This document shows positions 28,818-36,318 of a stretch of DNA of 64,000 nt, piece by piece. Origin of the DNA: Vibrio tasmaniensis (GTDB taxonomy: Bacteria > Pseudomonadota > Gammaproteobacteria > Enterobacterales > Vibrionaceae). Location: positions 434,001 through 498,000 of the forward strand of contig NZ_AP025510.1 of assembly GCF_024347635.1 (NCBI RefSeq), in the 5' to 3' direction. Positions within the stretch are counted from its first letter, which is position 1; the number at the start of each line of letters is the position of its first letter. The position numbers were made by a program, and so were the translations under genes. The notes beneath the pieces were generated by a model. That model worked only from the letters and a program-made list of their open reading frames with translations, searched no databases and was not told the origin of the DNA.

Positions 28818-28953
28818 CTAAAGCTCAGTTGCTCTTAAAGCTAAGTGGTTCCTAAAGCTCAGTAGTTCTTCAAACTAAGTGGTTCTTAAAGCTCAGTAGT
28901 TCTTCAAACTAAGTGGTTCTTAAAGCTCAGTAGTTCCTAAAGCTCAGTGGTAC
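28818..28953 (-). repeat. Eight 17-bp tandem repeats at the end of cbiG
   Basis: Read on the minus strand, units such as GAACTACTGAGCTTTAA and GAACCACTTAGTTTGAA alternate. The first unit is coding (last residues of CbiG, stop TAG at 28937-28939), and seven more follow in the cbiG-cbiK gap. All units are 17 bases, so they rotate through the reading frames. Confidence 0.93.
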
Positions 28954-30541
28954 CGTCTGCATTTTCAATTGGCGCAATGAACTTAGGGTCAAGACAAGCC
29001 TTTAATGGCTTTCTTTCTACAAGGTTTGTGAAAAAATCTTTCCAGTCTTGCTCGGTAAATTCTTCGATACCTCGAACCCAAAGCCCGTTGTTCACAGGTG
29101 TTTCATGCTCAAGTAAACGTTCGTAAATCACCATGGCGGCTCGGTTACGACAGGTGCCCGCACAGTGTGTGCGGCTTATCTTGATGCGTTGTTCACCCTC
29201 TGCAAAATCGAGCGCTTTAAGCACTTGTCTTAAATCGTGCGCTAGGTTTTTGCTGCCTTCTTTGGCGCAGCGGCCACCTTCACATAGCAATACGTGATGA
29301 CGGTGGTAAAGCATTGGGCGGTTTAAATCGACATGTTTAGGTTTGCACTGAAAACCATCTACCACTTCATTACCGTGCAGGTTGATTTTGACGCTTTCAT
29401 CTAACCAGTTTTTCCATTTCTTCTTGGCGAGTGGTTCATCGTATTCGATACGAGTACAAGACAAAGTCATGTTGAAACCGTCTTGTTTGAATTTCCACTT
29501 AGGTACCAATAGTTGATCACGCTTGCCATGCTTTAACGCAGCAGCTTCAGAAACGGATGAGACACCGGTGACTTTTTTCACGTATTCGGATGGGTTTTCG
29601 ATCCCTTCTACGCCGTCGAGTTGCTCGGCTGAATAAGTGTGGAAAGGGATTTGGCTTTCTGCTGAAAGTTCTAAAATACCTTTTTCATCTGCTTTTAAAG
29701 CGATGCTGGCTAAAGCAGAAACACTGGCTTTGGCTAGGTTATATTCAGCAACAAAAACATCGATACCTGCTTTCAATACATGCAATGGGGTATTGCGGTC
29801 GCAGCCGATTCCAAGCACGAGGGATTTTGGTCGCCAGAGTACGGTTTTGCTTTCAAAGTCGGCGTAACCTTTTGGTTGTGCTTCATCTGAAATAAGTACT
29901 ACACCATCCCAATCGTCGGTACTGATCTGTGTAAGATCAGTATTGCTTAACGCCGGGTGGGTAATGATGTGTCTTGGCATGGAACGTTTGTTCTGCCACC
30001 AGTTTTGTTCACCGGCATGCTGAACCACTAGAATGCGTTTTTCGTTTACAACCGCCGCGCTGGTGGCGGTGATCGCCGGTTCGCATTGTGGATCAAGCGT
30101 CCAACCAAATGGCGATCCCAGCATATCAACCGACAAGCTGCCGGCTGCGTCTGAAGCTGTGGTGATCACAGGCGTTGCATTGAGTGCTTGTGATACTTGT
30201 AACGCGATCCCATTTGCACCACCGCGATGACCAGATAACATTGGGATCACGAACTGACCGTGATCATCAATGCAGATCACGCCCGGATCGGTGCGTTTAT
30301 CTTCTAGTAAGGGGCCGATCATTCGGCTCACAATGCCCGCGGCAAAGAAGCAGATATGATGATCATATTGCTTAAATCTAGGCGGTAGAAAACCAGACAA
30401 TGGCAATGTGAGTTCATCGGATCCTGGGTATTCTTCTTGTCCAACAGGCGCGATAAAGACATCGGCAAACGGAAAGGTTTTGGCTAAGCGTTTAGCCTGT
30501 CTTGCTCCGTGTAGCGTGATGGCATAAATAGCGATTTTCAT
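28937..30541 (-). CDS. cbiG: Cobalt-precorrin 5A hydrolase CbiG with C-terminal [2Fe-2S] domain
   Basis: CbiG opens the delta-lactone of cobalt-precorrin-5A and releases the C-20 carbon as acetaldehyde. The 534-residue protein has the N-terminal CbiG region (1-130; MKIAIYAITLHG, CFFAAGIVSRMIGP, VIPMLSGHRGGAN), the middle region (to about 235) and the C-terminal CbiG domain (LVLGIGCDRNTP to about 345). Beyond the usual end near 350 there is a linker and a thioredoxin-like ferredoxin domain (about 405-510) with Cys420, Cys425, Cys460 and Cys464 in C-x4-C and C-x3-C pairs, the ligand set of thioredoxin-like [2Fe-2S] ferredoxins. The fusion may supply electrons to another step. The start overlaps the cbiL end by one base. 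Confidence 0.92.
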   Translation of the reverse strand: MKIAIYAITLHGARQAKRLAKTFPFADVFIAPVGQEEYPGSDELTLPLSGFLPPRFKQYDHHICFFAAGIVSRMIGPLLEDKRTDPGVICIDDHGQFVIPMLSGHRGGANGIALQVSQALNATPVITTASDAAGSLSVDMLGSPFGWTLDPQCEPAITATSAAVVNEKRILVVQHAGEQNWWQNKRSMPRHIITHPALSNTDLTQISTDDWDGVVLISDEAQPKGYADFESKTVLWRPKSLVLGIGCDRNTPLHVLKAGIDVFVAEYNLAKASVSALASIALKADEKGILELSAESQIPFHTYSAEQLDGVEGIENPSEYVKKVTGVSSVSEAAALKHGKRDQLLVPKWKFKQDGFNMTLSCTRIEYDEPLAKKKWKNWLDESVKINLHGNEVVDGFQCKPKHVDLNRPMLYHRHHVLLCEGGRCAKEGSKNLAHDLRQVLKALDFAEGEQRIKISRTHCAGTCRNRAAMVIYERLLEHETPVNNGLWVRGIEEFTEQDWKDFFTNLVERKPLKACLDPKFIAPIENADGTTEL

Positions 30542-31371
30542 TACGCTTTACCGCTACTAGTTTTATCGATGTCAGCTTTATCACTATCAGCTTTATCACC
30601 ATCAAGAACGGCACACTTCTTTGATTCATTGGTACCACGGAGTACGCCACGACGAGCACGGACGGAAAGTTGAACCATAGAGAAGTAACGGTTTTCGTTT
30701 GGTACATCGCGCAGATCAGAGTAAAGCTCTTGTTTCTCTGTGGTGGCATGCGACACGTAGGTTGCACAATCCAACATATTCATCGACTCAAGTTGAGTGA
30801 TCAGCTTAGGGATAACGCGACCTGCCTTGATTAACATGATGGTGTCAAAATCTTCGACTAGCTTTTCTAAACACTCGATACCCCATGTCGCAGGTACAAC
30901 ACAAAAACGCTCCTGACCGTCAGCAAGTGGAATTTTTGTCTGTGATGGAATAGCGGTAACTGAAGTGATACCTGGAATGATCACCGGATCAAGTTCAGGA
31001 AGTAGCTCTGTAAGTTCTTCTTGGATGTATGCCCATGTGCTGTAAACCGATGGATCACCTTCGGTTGCAAATGCCACGTCTTTACCTTGCTTTAATAGTT
31101 CAACAATTGTGACGGCGGCTTTACGCCATGCTGGTACATTAATGTTTGGGTCGCGCGTCATAGGGAAGTGCAAAAAAAGGTATTCGCCTTTCATTGTCTC
31201 AGGGCTAATAGAACCCACTGCAATTTGTTGAGCAAAAGAGTGATTACTGCCTGCGTCTTTTTCTGGAAACGCAACAACGTCAACGGTGCTGAGTAGTCGG
31301 TGAGCTTTCAGTGTCAATAATTCTGGGTCTCCAGTGCCGACACCTACTGCGTACATAGTTCCTAATTTCAT
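30541..31371 (-). CDS. cbiL: Cobalt-precorrin-2 C20-methyltransferase
   Basis: CbiL adds the C-20 methyl group to cobalt-factor II/precorrin-2. The 276-residue tetrapyrrole methylase begins MYAVGVGTGDPELLTLKA and has VAFPEKDAG, ATEGDPSVYSTWAYI and IIPGITSVTAIPSQTKIPLA, which match CobI/CbiL. The last 20 residues form a low-complexity tail with the repeated DKADSDKADIDK pattern, encoded by a 15-base degenerate repeat, and are unlikely to be part of the enzyme fold. The cbiG start overlaps its stop codon. A 66-base gap separates it from cbiET upstream. Confidence 0.94.
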   Translation of the reverse strand: MKLGTMYAVGVGTGDPELLTLKAHRLLSTVDVVAFPEKDAGSNHSFAQQIAVGSISPETMKGEYLFLHFPMTRDPNINVPAWRKAAVTIVELLKQGKDVAFATEGDPSVYSTWAYIQEELTELLPELDPVIIPGITSVTAIPSQTKIPLADGQERFCVVPATWGIECLEKLVEDFDTIMLIKAGRVIPKLITQLESMNMLDCATYVSHATTEKQELYSDLRDVPNENRYFSMVQLSVRARRGVLRGTNESKKCAVLDGDKADSDKADIDKTSSGKA

Positions 31372-31437
31372 CTGTGCTTTCTCTAATTATGTTTTTATTT
31401 AATATGTTGAGTGGCGCTTAATTAAAAAATTAAGCGC

Positions 31438-32736
31438 CTATTTCTGAATAAACGGCTTGGTAAAAATAAATAAATGAATCGGATTTTCTGATTGATAACG
31501 GGTGTAGTGAGCGAGTGGTACGCCCGTTGATATCGAGATTAGTTGGACTTGTGTTGGCGCTTTGCTGTCTTTACTCCATTGATGAAGTTCACACACTGAA
31601 TCGACTGTGACGGCTGAACCTATCACTACGCCACCGGGTTTCAGTGCTGACCAACAGAAATCTAAAATGGTGTGCATATTGCCGCGACTTCCACCAATAA
31701 AAATACTGTCTGGCTGAGGCAATGTGTCGAGCTGCATTGGGGCTTTATCTCGAATCAGTTGTACGTTGTCGGTACCGTGCGCTCTAAAATTCGCTTCGAT
31801 AGACTCGTAACACTCTTCATTTGATTCAATGGTAAATACTTGCCCTTGGCTACACTGTTTCGCAGCTTCAATCGCAATCGAACCAGAGCCTGTACCTATA
31901 TCCCACACCACAGATTTAGGTTGAATTCTCATGCTCGCTAACGCTAAGTGACGAACGGGTTGTTTGGTGATAAGTCCACGTTTTGGCATGCGTTTCATGA
32001 AGTCATCGTCGTTTGCGTATTGACCTAACTCACCCCATGCGTGTGGTTGCGCTCGGTGCAATACCATCACGTTCAGGGCTGAGAAATCGTCGGCATTTTT
32101 TAGTGCGAGATCTTCGAGTGTCCACTGGCTGATTTTTTCTTGCATGCCACCTAAGTTCTCACACACCCAAGCCGTCCAACCTTGTTGATTAAAGTCGACT
32201 AAGTGTTTCGCAATTTGAGCTGGGTTATTTTGAATATCTGTCAGTAAGCAGTAGCTAGTGCCCCATTGCATTTGGCTTGCAAGACCTTTAATGCCATCGT
32301 AATGCTGCTTTCGACCGTGAAGTGAAATGGCTTTGGTTTCTTGCCATGCAATACCCACTCGACTACAAGCGAGTTGCATTGAACAAGGGGAGGGAATAAA
32401 GCGCACTTCATCATTAGGCAATTTTTTTAATAACGATTCACCAATGCCAAAGAACAATGGATCGCCAGAAGCCAATACCACGACGCCGCCTTCTTCACAT
32501 TCATCAATGAGCTTAGAAAACCAAGATTGATAGCCTTCTTTCATTGATAAACGCTGACCTTTAAATTGAGGAAACCAATCGAGTAGACGGTCATTTCCGG
32601 CTATGACACGTGCAGACTCAACCGCATTAACTGCGCGGCTGGTTAAACTTAAGCAGCCATCTTCAGGTACACCAACAACCGTAATGGCTGATTGAGAGCA
32701 TGACCCTAAAGAAGAGTGAGTACTTACATTGCTCAT
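31438..32736 (-). CDS. cbiET: Fused CbiE-CbiT: cobalt-precorrin-7 C5 and C15-methyltransferase/decarboxylase
   Basis: The product does the C-5 methylation (CbiE) and the C-15 methylation with decarboxylation of the C-12 acetate (CbiT). The 432-residue protein is a CobL-like fusion. CbiE, a tetrapyrrole methylase, spans about 15-225 (ITVVGVPEDGCLSLTSRAV, VVVLASGDPLFFGIGESLLK, FIPSPCSMQLACSRVG). CbiT, a Rossmann methyltransferase, spans about 250-430 (PKRGLITKQPVRHLALASM, VVWDIGTGSGSIAIEAAK, FIGGSRGNM). Salmonella has two separate genes; fusion is common elsewhere. It overlaps cbiC by four bases. Confidence 0.95.
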   Translation of the reverse strand: MSNVSTHSSLGSCSQSAITVVGVPEDGCLSLTSRAVNAVESARVIAGNDRLLDWFPQFKGQRLSMKEGYQSWFSKLIDECEEGGVVVLASGDPLFFGIGESLLKKLPNDEVRFIPSPCSMQLACSRVGIAWQETKAISLHGRKQHYDGIKGLASQMQWGTSYCLLTDIQNNPAQIAKHLVDFNQQGWTAWVCENLGGMQEKISQWTLEDLALKNADDFSALNVMVLHRAQPHAWGELGQYANDDDFMKRMPKRGLITKQPVRHLALASMRIQPKSVVWDIGTGSGSIAIEAAKQCSQGQVFTIESNEECYESIEANFRAHGTDNVQLIRDKAPMQLDTLPQPDSIFIGGSRGNMHTILDFCWSALKPGGVVIGSAVTVDSVCELHQWSKDSKAPTQVQLISISTGVPLAHYTRYQSENPIHLFIFTKPFIQK

Positions 32737-33410
32737 TTTACTGACTCGGCAAGTAGGGCGTGAATGGTTGACACCACAAGCGGGCTACCGCCTTTACGTC
32801 CTAAGCTGGCAATGTAAGGCACTGTGTTTTGTTCGGTTAATGCTTGCTTAGATTCATCCGCTTTTACGAAACCAACGGGGATGCCAATGATCAGTGCAGG
32901 TTTAGCTTCTCCTGCTTCAATCATACGCAGTAGCTCAAGGAGTGCTGTAGGCGCATTGCCCACGCCTATGATAGAGCCGTCGAGTAAGCCGTTATCACGA
33001 GCGTAGCGCATGGAGTGAATGGCACGCGTTTCACCAGTCTCTTTCGCGGTAGTAATGACGTCTGGGTGACTAATGAAACACTGGGCTTTATTGCCGTAAG
33101 CGTTAAGGCGAGTTTGGTTTAAGCCTGTCACTATCATGCTGACATCAGTAATGATATTGGCACCCGATTTTAATGCAGTGATTGCCGACTCGATCGCGTC
33201 CTCACTGAATTGGTACAGTTTTGCGTATTCAAAGTCACCCGTAGTATGAATGGCACGACGAACCACATTCCATTCGCCTTGATTGAAGTTGTGACCACCA
33301 TGAATCGTTTCGATTTCGTCATCAATGATAGAGAAAGAATCACTTTCAATTTGACGGCCTTGTTTGGTCATTTGACGCATATCATTAGTCATAGTGTTTT
33401 CCTTGTTCAT
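32733..33410 (-). CDS. cbiC: Cobalt-precorrin-8 methylmutase
   Basis: CbiC moves the methyl group from C-11 to C-12 to give cobyrinate. The 225-residue protein has the conserved RAIHTTGDFEYAKLYQF (catalytic His) near residues 52-68, ITDVSMIVTGLNQTRL and GNAPTALLELLRMI. The N-terminal MNKENTMTNDMRQMTKQGRQ is longer than usual, so the real start may be an internal ATG (33392 or 33380). It overlaps cbiD by four bases and cbiET by four bases, which fits one transcript. Confidence 0.95.
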   Translation of the reverse strand: MNKENTMTNDMRQMTKQGRQIESDSFSIIDDEIETIHGGHNFNQGEWNVVRRAIHTTGDFEYAKLYQFSEDAIESAITALKSGANIITDVSMIVTGLNQTRLNAYGNKAQCFISHPDVITTAKETGETRAIHSMRYARDNGLLDGSIIGVGNAPTALLELLRMIEAGEAKPALIIGIPVGFVKADESKQALTEQNTVPYIASLGRKGGSPLVVSTIHALLAESVK

Positions 33411-34603
33411 GCTTCGTCATCAAAGTCTGTGGTTTGAATACCCACATCACTTCCTTTTGAGCAGAGATGTTCTGCTAACAGATCGCCATTAAAGTCGATC
33501 AATTTGAATTCAATGCTGACGTGATGTTTGACATACACAGCAGCGTGCTCTGCAGCTTGTTTGCAGAGCAAGGTAAGAAAGTCGTAATTAGGTGTCTCTT
33601 GGTCCGATTGGGCTTCTTTCCATGTATCGAGTACGTGGCGGCCTGTGTTGGCTTGGCTAACAGCTTCGGAAAATTCACTCGGCGCGCCCGATTGAGTGGC
33701 GAGATCGGCAAGCAATGAAAAGTCGATCGATTTACCGGATACGTGAGTCATCATGTGTCCCGCGACCATTTTTCCGAGCTTGCCTATCATGGCGACCACG
33801 GTAATTTTGCTCACTTGGTAACGTCTCGCAGCGCGAAGTCCCACCCCAACAAAATCACCTGCTTGGATAAAGCACATCGAGTCATAAGTGGGTAGCATGG
33901 CCATCGCTGACTTTTCAGTTCGAGAGCCTGTCGTGAGAACTAAGTGGTCTTGGCCATTTTGTTTCGCGATTTGTACCGATTGGCGGACAGATGCTGAAAA
34001 TGCAGAAGTGGAGTAGGGCTTTACGGTCCCGCGCGTCCCTAAAATTGAAATACCGCCGATTAAACCTAAGCGTGGGCCTATGGTTTCTTTGGCGCGTTCT
34101 TCACCGTCAGGGACACAAATTTCCACTGAGATACCGGCTGATTTTCTCTGCCCATCGGTTGATTGATTCCACTCTAAGGTGATCATGTCGAGAATGTTTT
34201 TATGTGGAACGGGATTAATCGCCGCTTGACCAACAGGAAGCTCTAATCCGGGTAGCGTCACACGCGCTACGCCAACACCCCCATCGATGTGAAAACCGGG
34301 GTCTGAATGCCAGCGGGCAATGCTCTGAATATGGGCTTCATGGGTGCAGTCGGGATCGTCTCCTGCATCTTTAACAATGCTGGCGGTCACCGCATCGTTG
34401 GATGTTTGGATAAACGCGACCTTAAACGTAGCGGGCTCACCATTCGGTAAAGTGATGGAGATATAGTCAGGCTGCTGTCCGGTTAACAGTGTTTGAACTG
34501 CCGCTCTGCTTGCTGCAGCTGCGCACGCACCTGTGGTAAACCCACTGCGGAGATCGGACTTATTTTTGGATCGTTTAACTTTTGTGACCACAGTATTCTT
34601 CAT
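33407..34603 (-). CDS. cbiD: Cobalt-precorrin-5B C1-methyltransferase
   Basis: CbiD methylates C-1 of the corrin ring in the anaerobic route; its presence marks the cobalt-early pathway. The 398-residue protein has the typical LRSGFTTGACAAAASRAAVQ, DPDCTHEAHI, GVGVARVTLPGLELPVGQAAINPVP, LGLIGGISILGTRGTVKP and MIGKLGKMVAGHMMTHV segments. It is the first gene after the cobalamin riboswitch. The bases before its ATG (CCTCAAACGTAG) show no good Shine-Dalgarno sequence, which fits control of translation by the upstream leader. Confidence 0.95.
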   Translation of the reverse strand: MKNTVVTKVKRSKNKSDLRSGFTTGACAAAASRAAVQTLLTGQQPDYISITLPNGEPATFKVAFIQTSNDAVTASIVKDAGDDPDCTHEAHIQSIARWHSDPGFHIDGGVGVARVTLPGLELPVGQAAINPVPHKNILDMITLEWNQSTDGQRKSAGISVEICVPDGEERAKETIGPRLGLIGGISILGTRGTVKPYSTSAFSASVRQSVQIAKQNGQDHLVLTTGSRTEKSAMAMLPTYDSMCFIQAGDFVGVGLRAARRYQVSKITVVAMIGKLGKMVAGHMMTHVSGKSIDFSLLADLATQSGAPSEFSEAVSQANTGRHVLDTWKEAQSDQETPNYDFLTLLCKQAAEHAAVYVKHHVSIEFKLIDFNGDLLAEHLCSKGSDVGIQTTDFDDEA

Positions 34604-34686
34604 CTACGTTTGAGGTATTGACGAATACAGAGCGTTCCCTTGTTAGACAAGGTATGGATAGGTGTTGAGTTTTCCCGCTCGATATT

Positions 34687-34838
34687 CATGTATGCCCAGG
34701 TATTCTGACTTACGATGTTGAGGTTCTCATTGCGCTTTACTCCTTCCCAAGTCGTGTGACTCAGTGGTTTGTAAAGGGCTCATCGCTTACAGCTGCGGGT
34801 ACAGTCCAGGAGTTACACCTGATTCCCTGATGTTGACG
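34687..34838 (-). promoter_or_regulatory. Cobalamin riboswitch ahead of cbiD
   Basis: On the minus strand the conserved blocks appear in order: AGGGAATCAGGTGTAACTCC, ACCCGCAGCTGTAAGC, GAGCCC with CCACTG, TGGGAAGGAG, and the B12-box-like AAGTCAGAATACCTGGGC. These match the Cbl-class riboswitch that binds adenosylcobalamin or other cobalamins and switches off downstream expression. Its 5' end lies directly behind the stop codon of the CobC-like gene (34839-34841), so it is inside the larger gene cluster and not at its front. About 85 bases of leader lie between it and the cbiD start. Confidence 0.93.
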
Positions 34839-35303
34839 TTATATTTCGATATCTATTCTGAGGATTTCTCCGTTATTAGGTGTTTCTATGATTTGCTTTG
34901 GTGTCCCTAAACTGGCTAATGTTTTTATCCAGTCGCCATGTCCGAGCAGCAAGATAGGGTTCTGATTGTTGTGGTGACGAGAAATTCGTTGGATCCACTG
35001 AATCGCCATTGTTCTTCGTTGCTGTTCTGAATCGAACTCACTGAGCTCCATTTGAGAAATGACGGGCACTTTCAGGTAGCGTGCGATCGTTTTCGCGCTC
35101 GAAATAGCACGGCCTAATTGACTGGTGTAAATAGCATTGAGGGTCAATGACTTTTGAGTCGCAAGATAACGGCCGACGTTATGCATCTGTCGTTTGCCTT
35201 CCATTGTCAGAGGGCTATCCAATTGATTCTGCATTTTGCCAATTCGGTTCCATTCGGTTTCGCCATGACGAATCGCAATGATGGTGAAGCGTTCAGCTTT
35301 CAT
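34839..35303 (-). CDS. cobC: Short histidine phosphatase, probably CobC-like (alpha-ribazole phosphatase)
   Basis: A 154-residue protein of the histidine phosphatase superfamily with the phosphohistidine motif IAIRHGETEWN (His13 or near) and the second catalytic His in LLLGHGDWIKTL. In this setting removal of the phosphate from alpha-ribazole-5'-phosphate or cobalamin-5'-phosphate is the likely role. It is about 40-50 residues shorter than typical CobC: the stretch between LSEFDSE and the second His is condensed, and the usual WEG motif is not visible. A different substrate is possible. It overlaps the permease gene by 11 bases. Confidence 0.72.
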   Translation of the reverse strand: MKAERFTIIAIRHGETEWNRIGKMQNQLDSPLTMEGKRQMHNVGRYLATQKSLTLNAIYTSQLGRAISSAKTIARYLKVPVISQMELSEFDSEQQRRTMAIQWIQRISRHHNNQNPILLLGHGDWIKTLASLGTPKQIIETPNNGEILRIDIEI

Positions 35304-36318
35304 TACTTTTCTCCATCAAAATGGAAACAATGAATAGTGCGCCAAACGCGGTGGTGACAACACCAAGAGGCAGTTCTTGAGGAGCAACTAAGGTTCTCGC
35401 CAAAATATCACTTAATAACATAAGCAAAGCCCCAATCAGCCCTGAAGTGATGAGTAACTTTTTGTGCAATGGGCCGATGATTTTCTTCGCGATATGAGGA
35501 ACCATCAAGCCAATAAATCCGACGACACCGATGATAGAAACAAAACATGCGGTTGCAAAAGCGCAAACAATAAAAACACCGGTTTGCAGACGTTTTGTGT
35601 CGACGCCCATCGTTTGTGCTACGTCGTCTCCCGCAAGTAAACAATCTAATTGACGATGTTTAAATATACTTAGGGCTATCAAGGCGAGAAGTCCTGCAAG
35701 CACAATTAAAACATTGTCCCAGCGCGCATTTCCTAGGCCTCCTAGCGACCAAAATAGAATCGAATGGGCAGCTCGTTGATCACCGTGGAAGACCAAGAAA
35801 TTGGTTAAGGCTGTAAATAAAAATGAGATAGCCAGCCCAGCTAAAACAATTTGAGAAGACGCTTGCCCATTTACTTTTCTGACTAGAAATAGCACAGCCG
35901 AAGCCGAGATTATTCCACCGATGAAAGCGGCGAGTGGAAGTGTCCAAATACCGATAGCGCTGCCGATGACTGTAATCACAAACACAGCTCCAGTCGCAGC
36001 ACCGGATGACAATCCAAAAATGAAAGGGTCGGCAAGGTCGTTTTTTGTGACGGTTTGTAATAACGCCCCAACAATACCTAACCCAGCACCGCAAATAATC
36101 GCGATGATTGTTCTTGGCAAGCGTAAATGCAGTACCACTTGATCTATCGGAGAGTCGATCTGTTGACTCATCGCCGCTGAAAAAATCGTAGCGACTTGTG
36201 TAAAAGATAGATGAACGCTGCCTAAACTCAGAGAAAACATCGCTAAGAGGGCAAAAACAGAACTGAATACGCAGGTGTTCAGTGCGGTTCGGTTCAGGTT
36301 AGTACTAAGACTTGTCAT
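35293..36318 (-). CDS. btuC: ABC transporter permease, FecCD/BtuC family
   Basis: An integral membrane permease of about 341 residues from the start at 36318 (MTSLSTN), with roughly ten helices. FecCD-family motifs are visible: RLPRTIIAIICGAGLGIVGA, TKNDLADPFIFGLSSGAA, VLAGLAISFLFTALTNF, GDDVAQTMGVDTKRL and GFIGLMVPHIAKKI. These permeases import vitamin B12, haem or ferric siderophores. The neighbouring corrin genes suggest a corrinoid substrate. An upstream start at 36351 would lengthen the overlap with the binding-protein gene to 47 bases. Confidence 0.9.
   Translation of the reverse strand: MTSLSTNLNRTALNTCVFSSVFALLAMFSLSLGSVHLSFTQVATIFSAAMSQQIDSPIDQVVLHLRLPRTIIAIICGAGLGIVGALLQTVTKNDLADPFIFGLSSGAATGAVFVITVIGSAIGIWTLPLAAFIGGIISASAVLFLVRKVNGQASSQIVLAGLAISFLFTALTNFLVFHGDQRAAHSILFWSLGGLGNARWDNVLIVLAGLLALIALSIFKHRQLDCLLAGDDVAQTMGVDTKRLQTGVFIVCAFATACFVSIIGVVGFIGLMVPHIAKKIIGPLHKKLLITSGLIGALLMLLSDILARTLVAPQELPLGVVTTAFGALFIVSILMEKSNES

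Noticed and set aside
28818..28953. 17-bp repeats as a CRISPR or iteron origin
   Set aside because: No spacers, no replication gene, and the units form part of an operon transcript.
34839..35303. Phosphatase as SixA or phosphoglycerate mutase
   Set aside because: Both are possible from the fold, but the position between the corrinoid-type transporter and the B12 riboswitch favours a CobC role; kept at reduced confidence.
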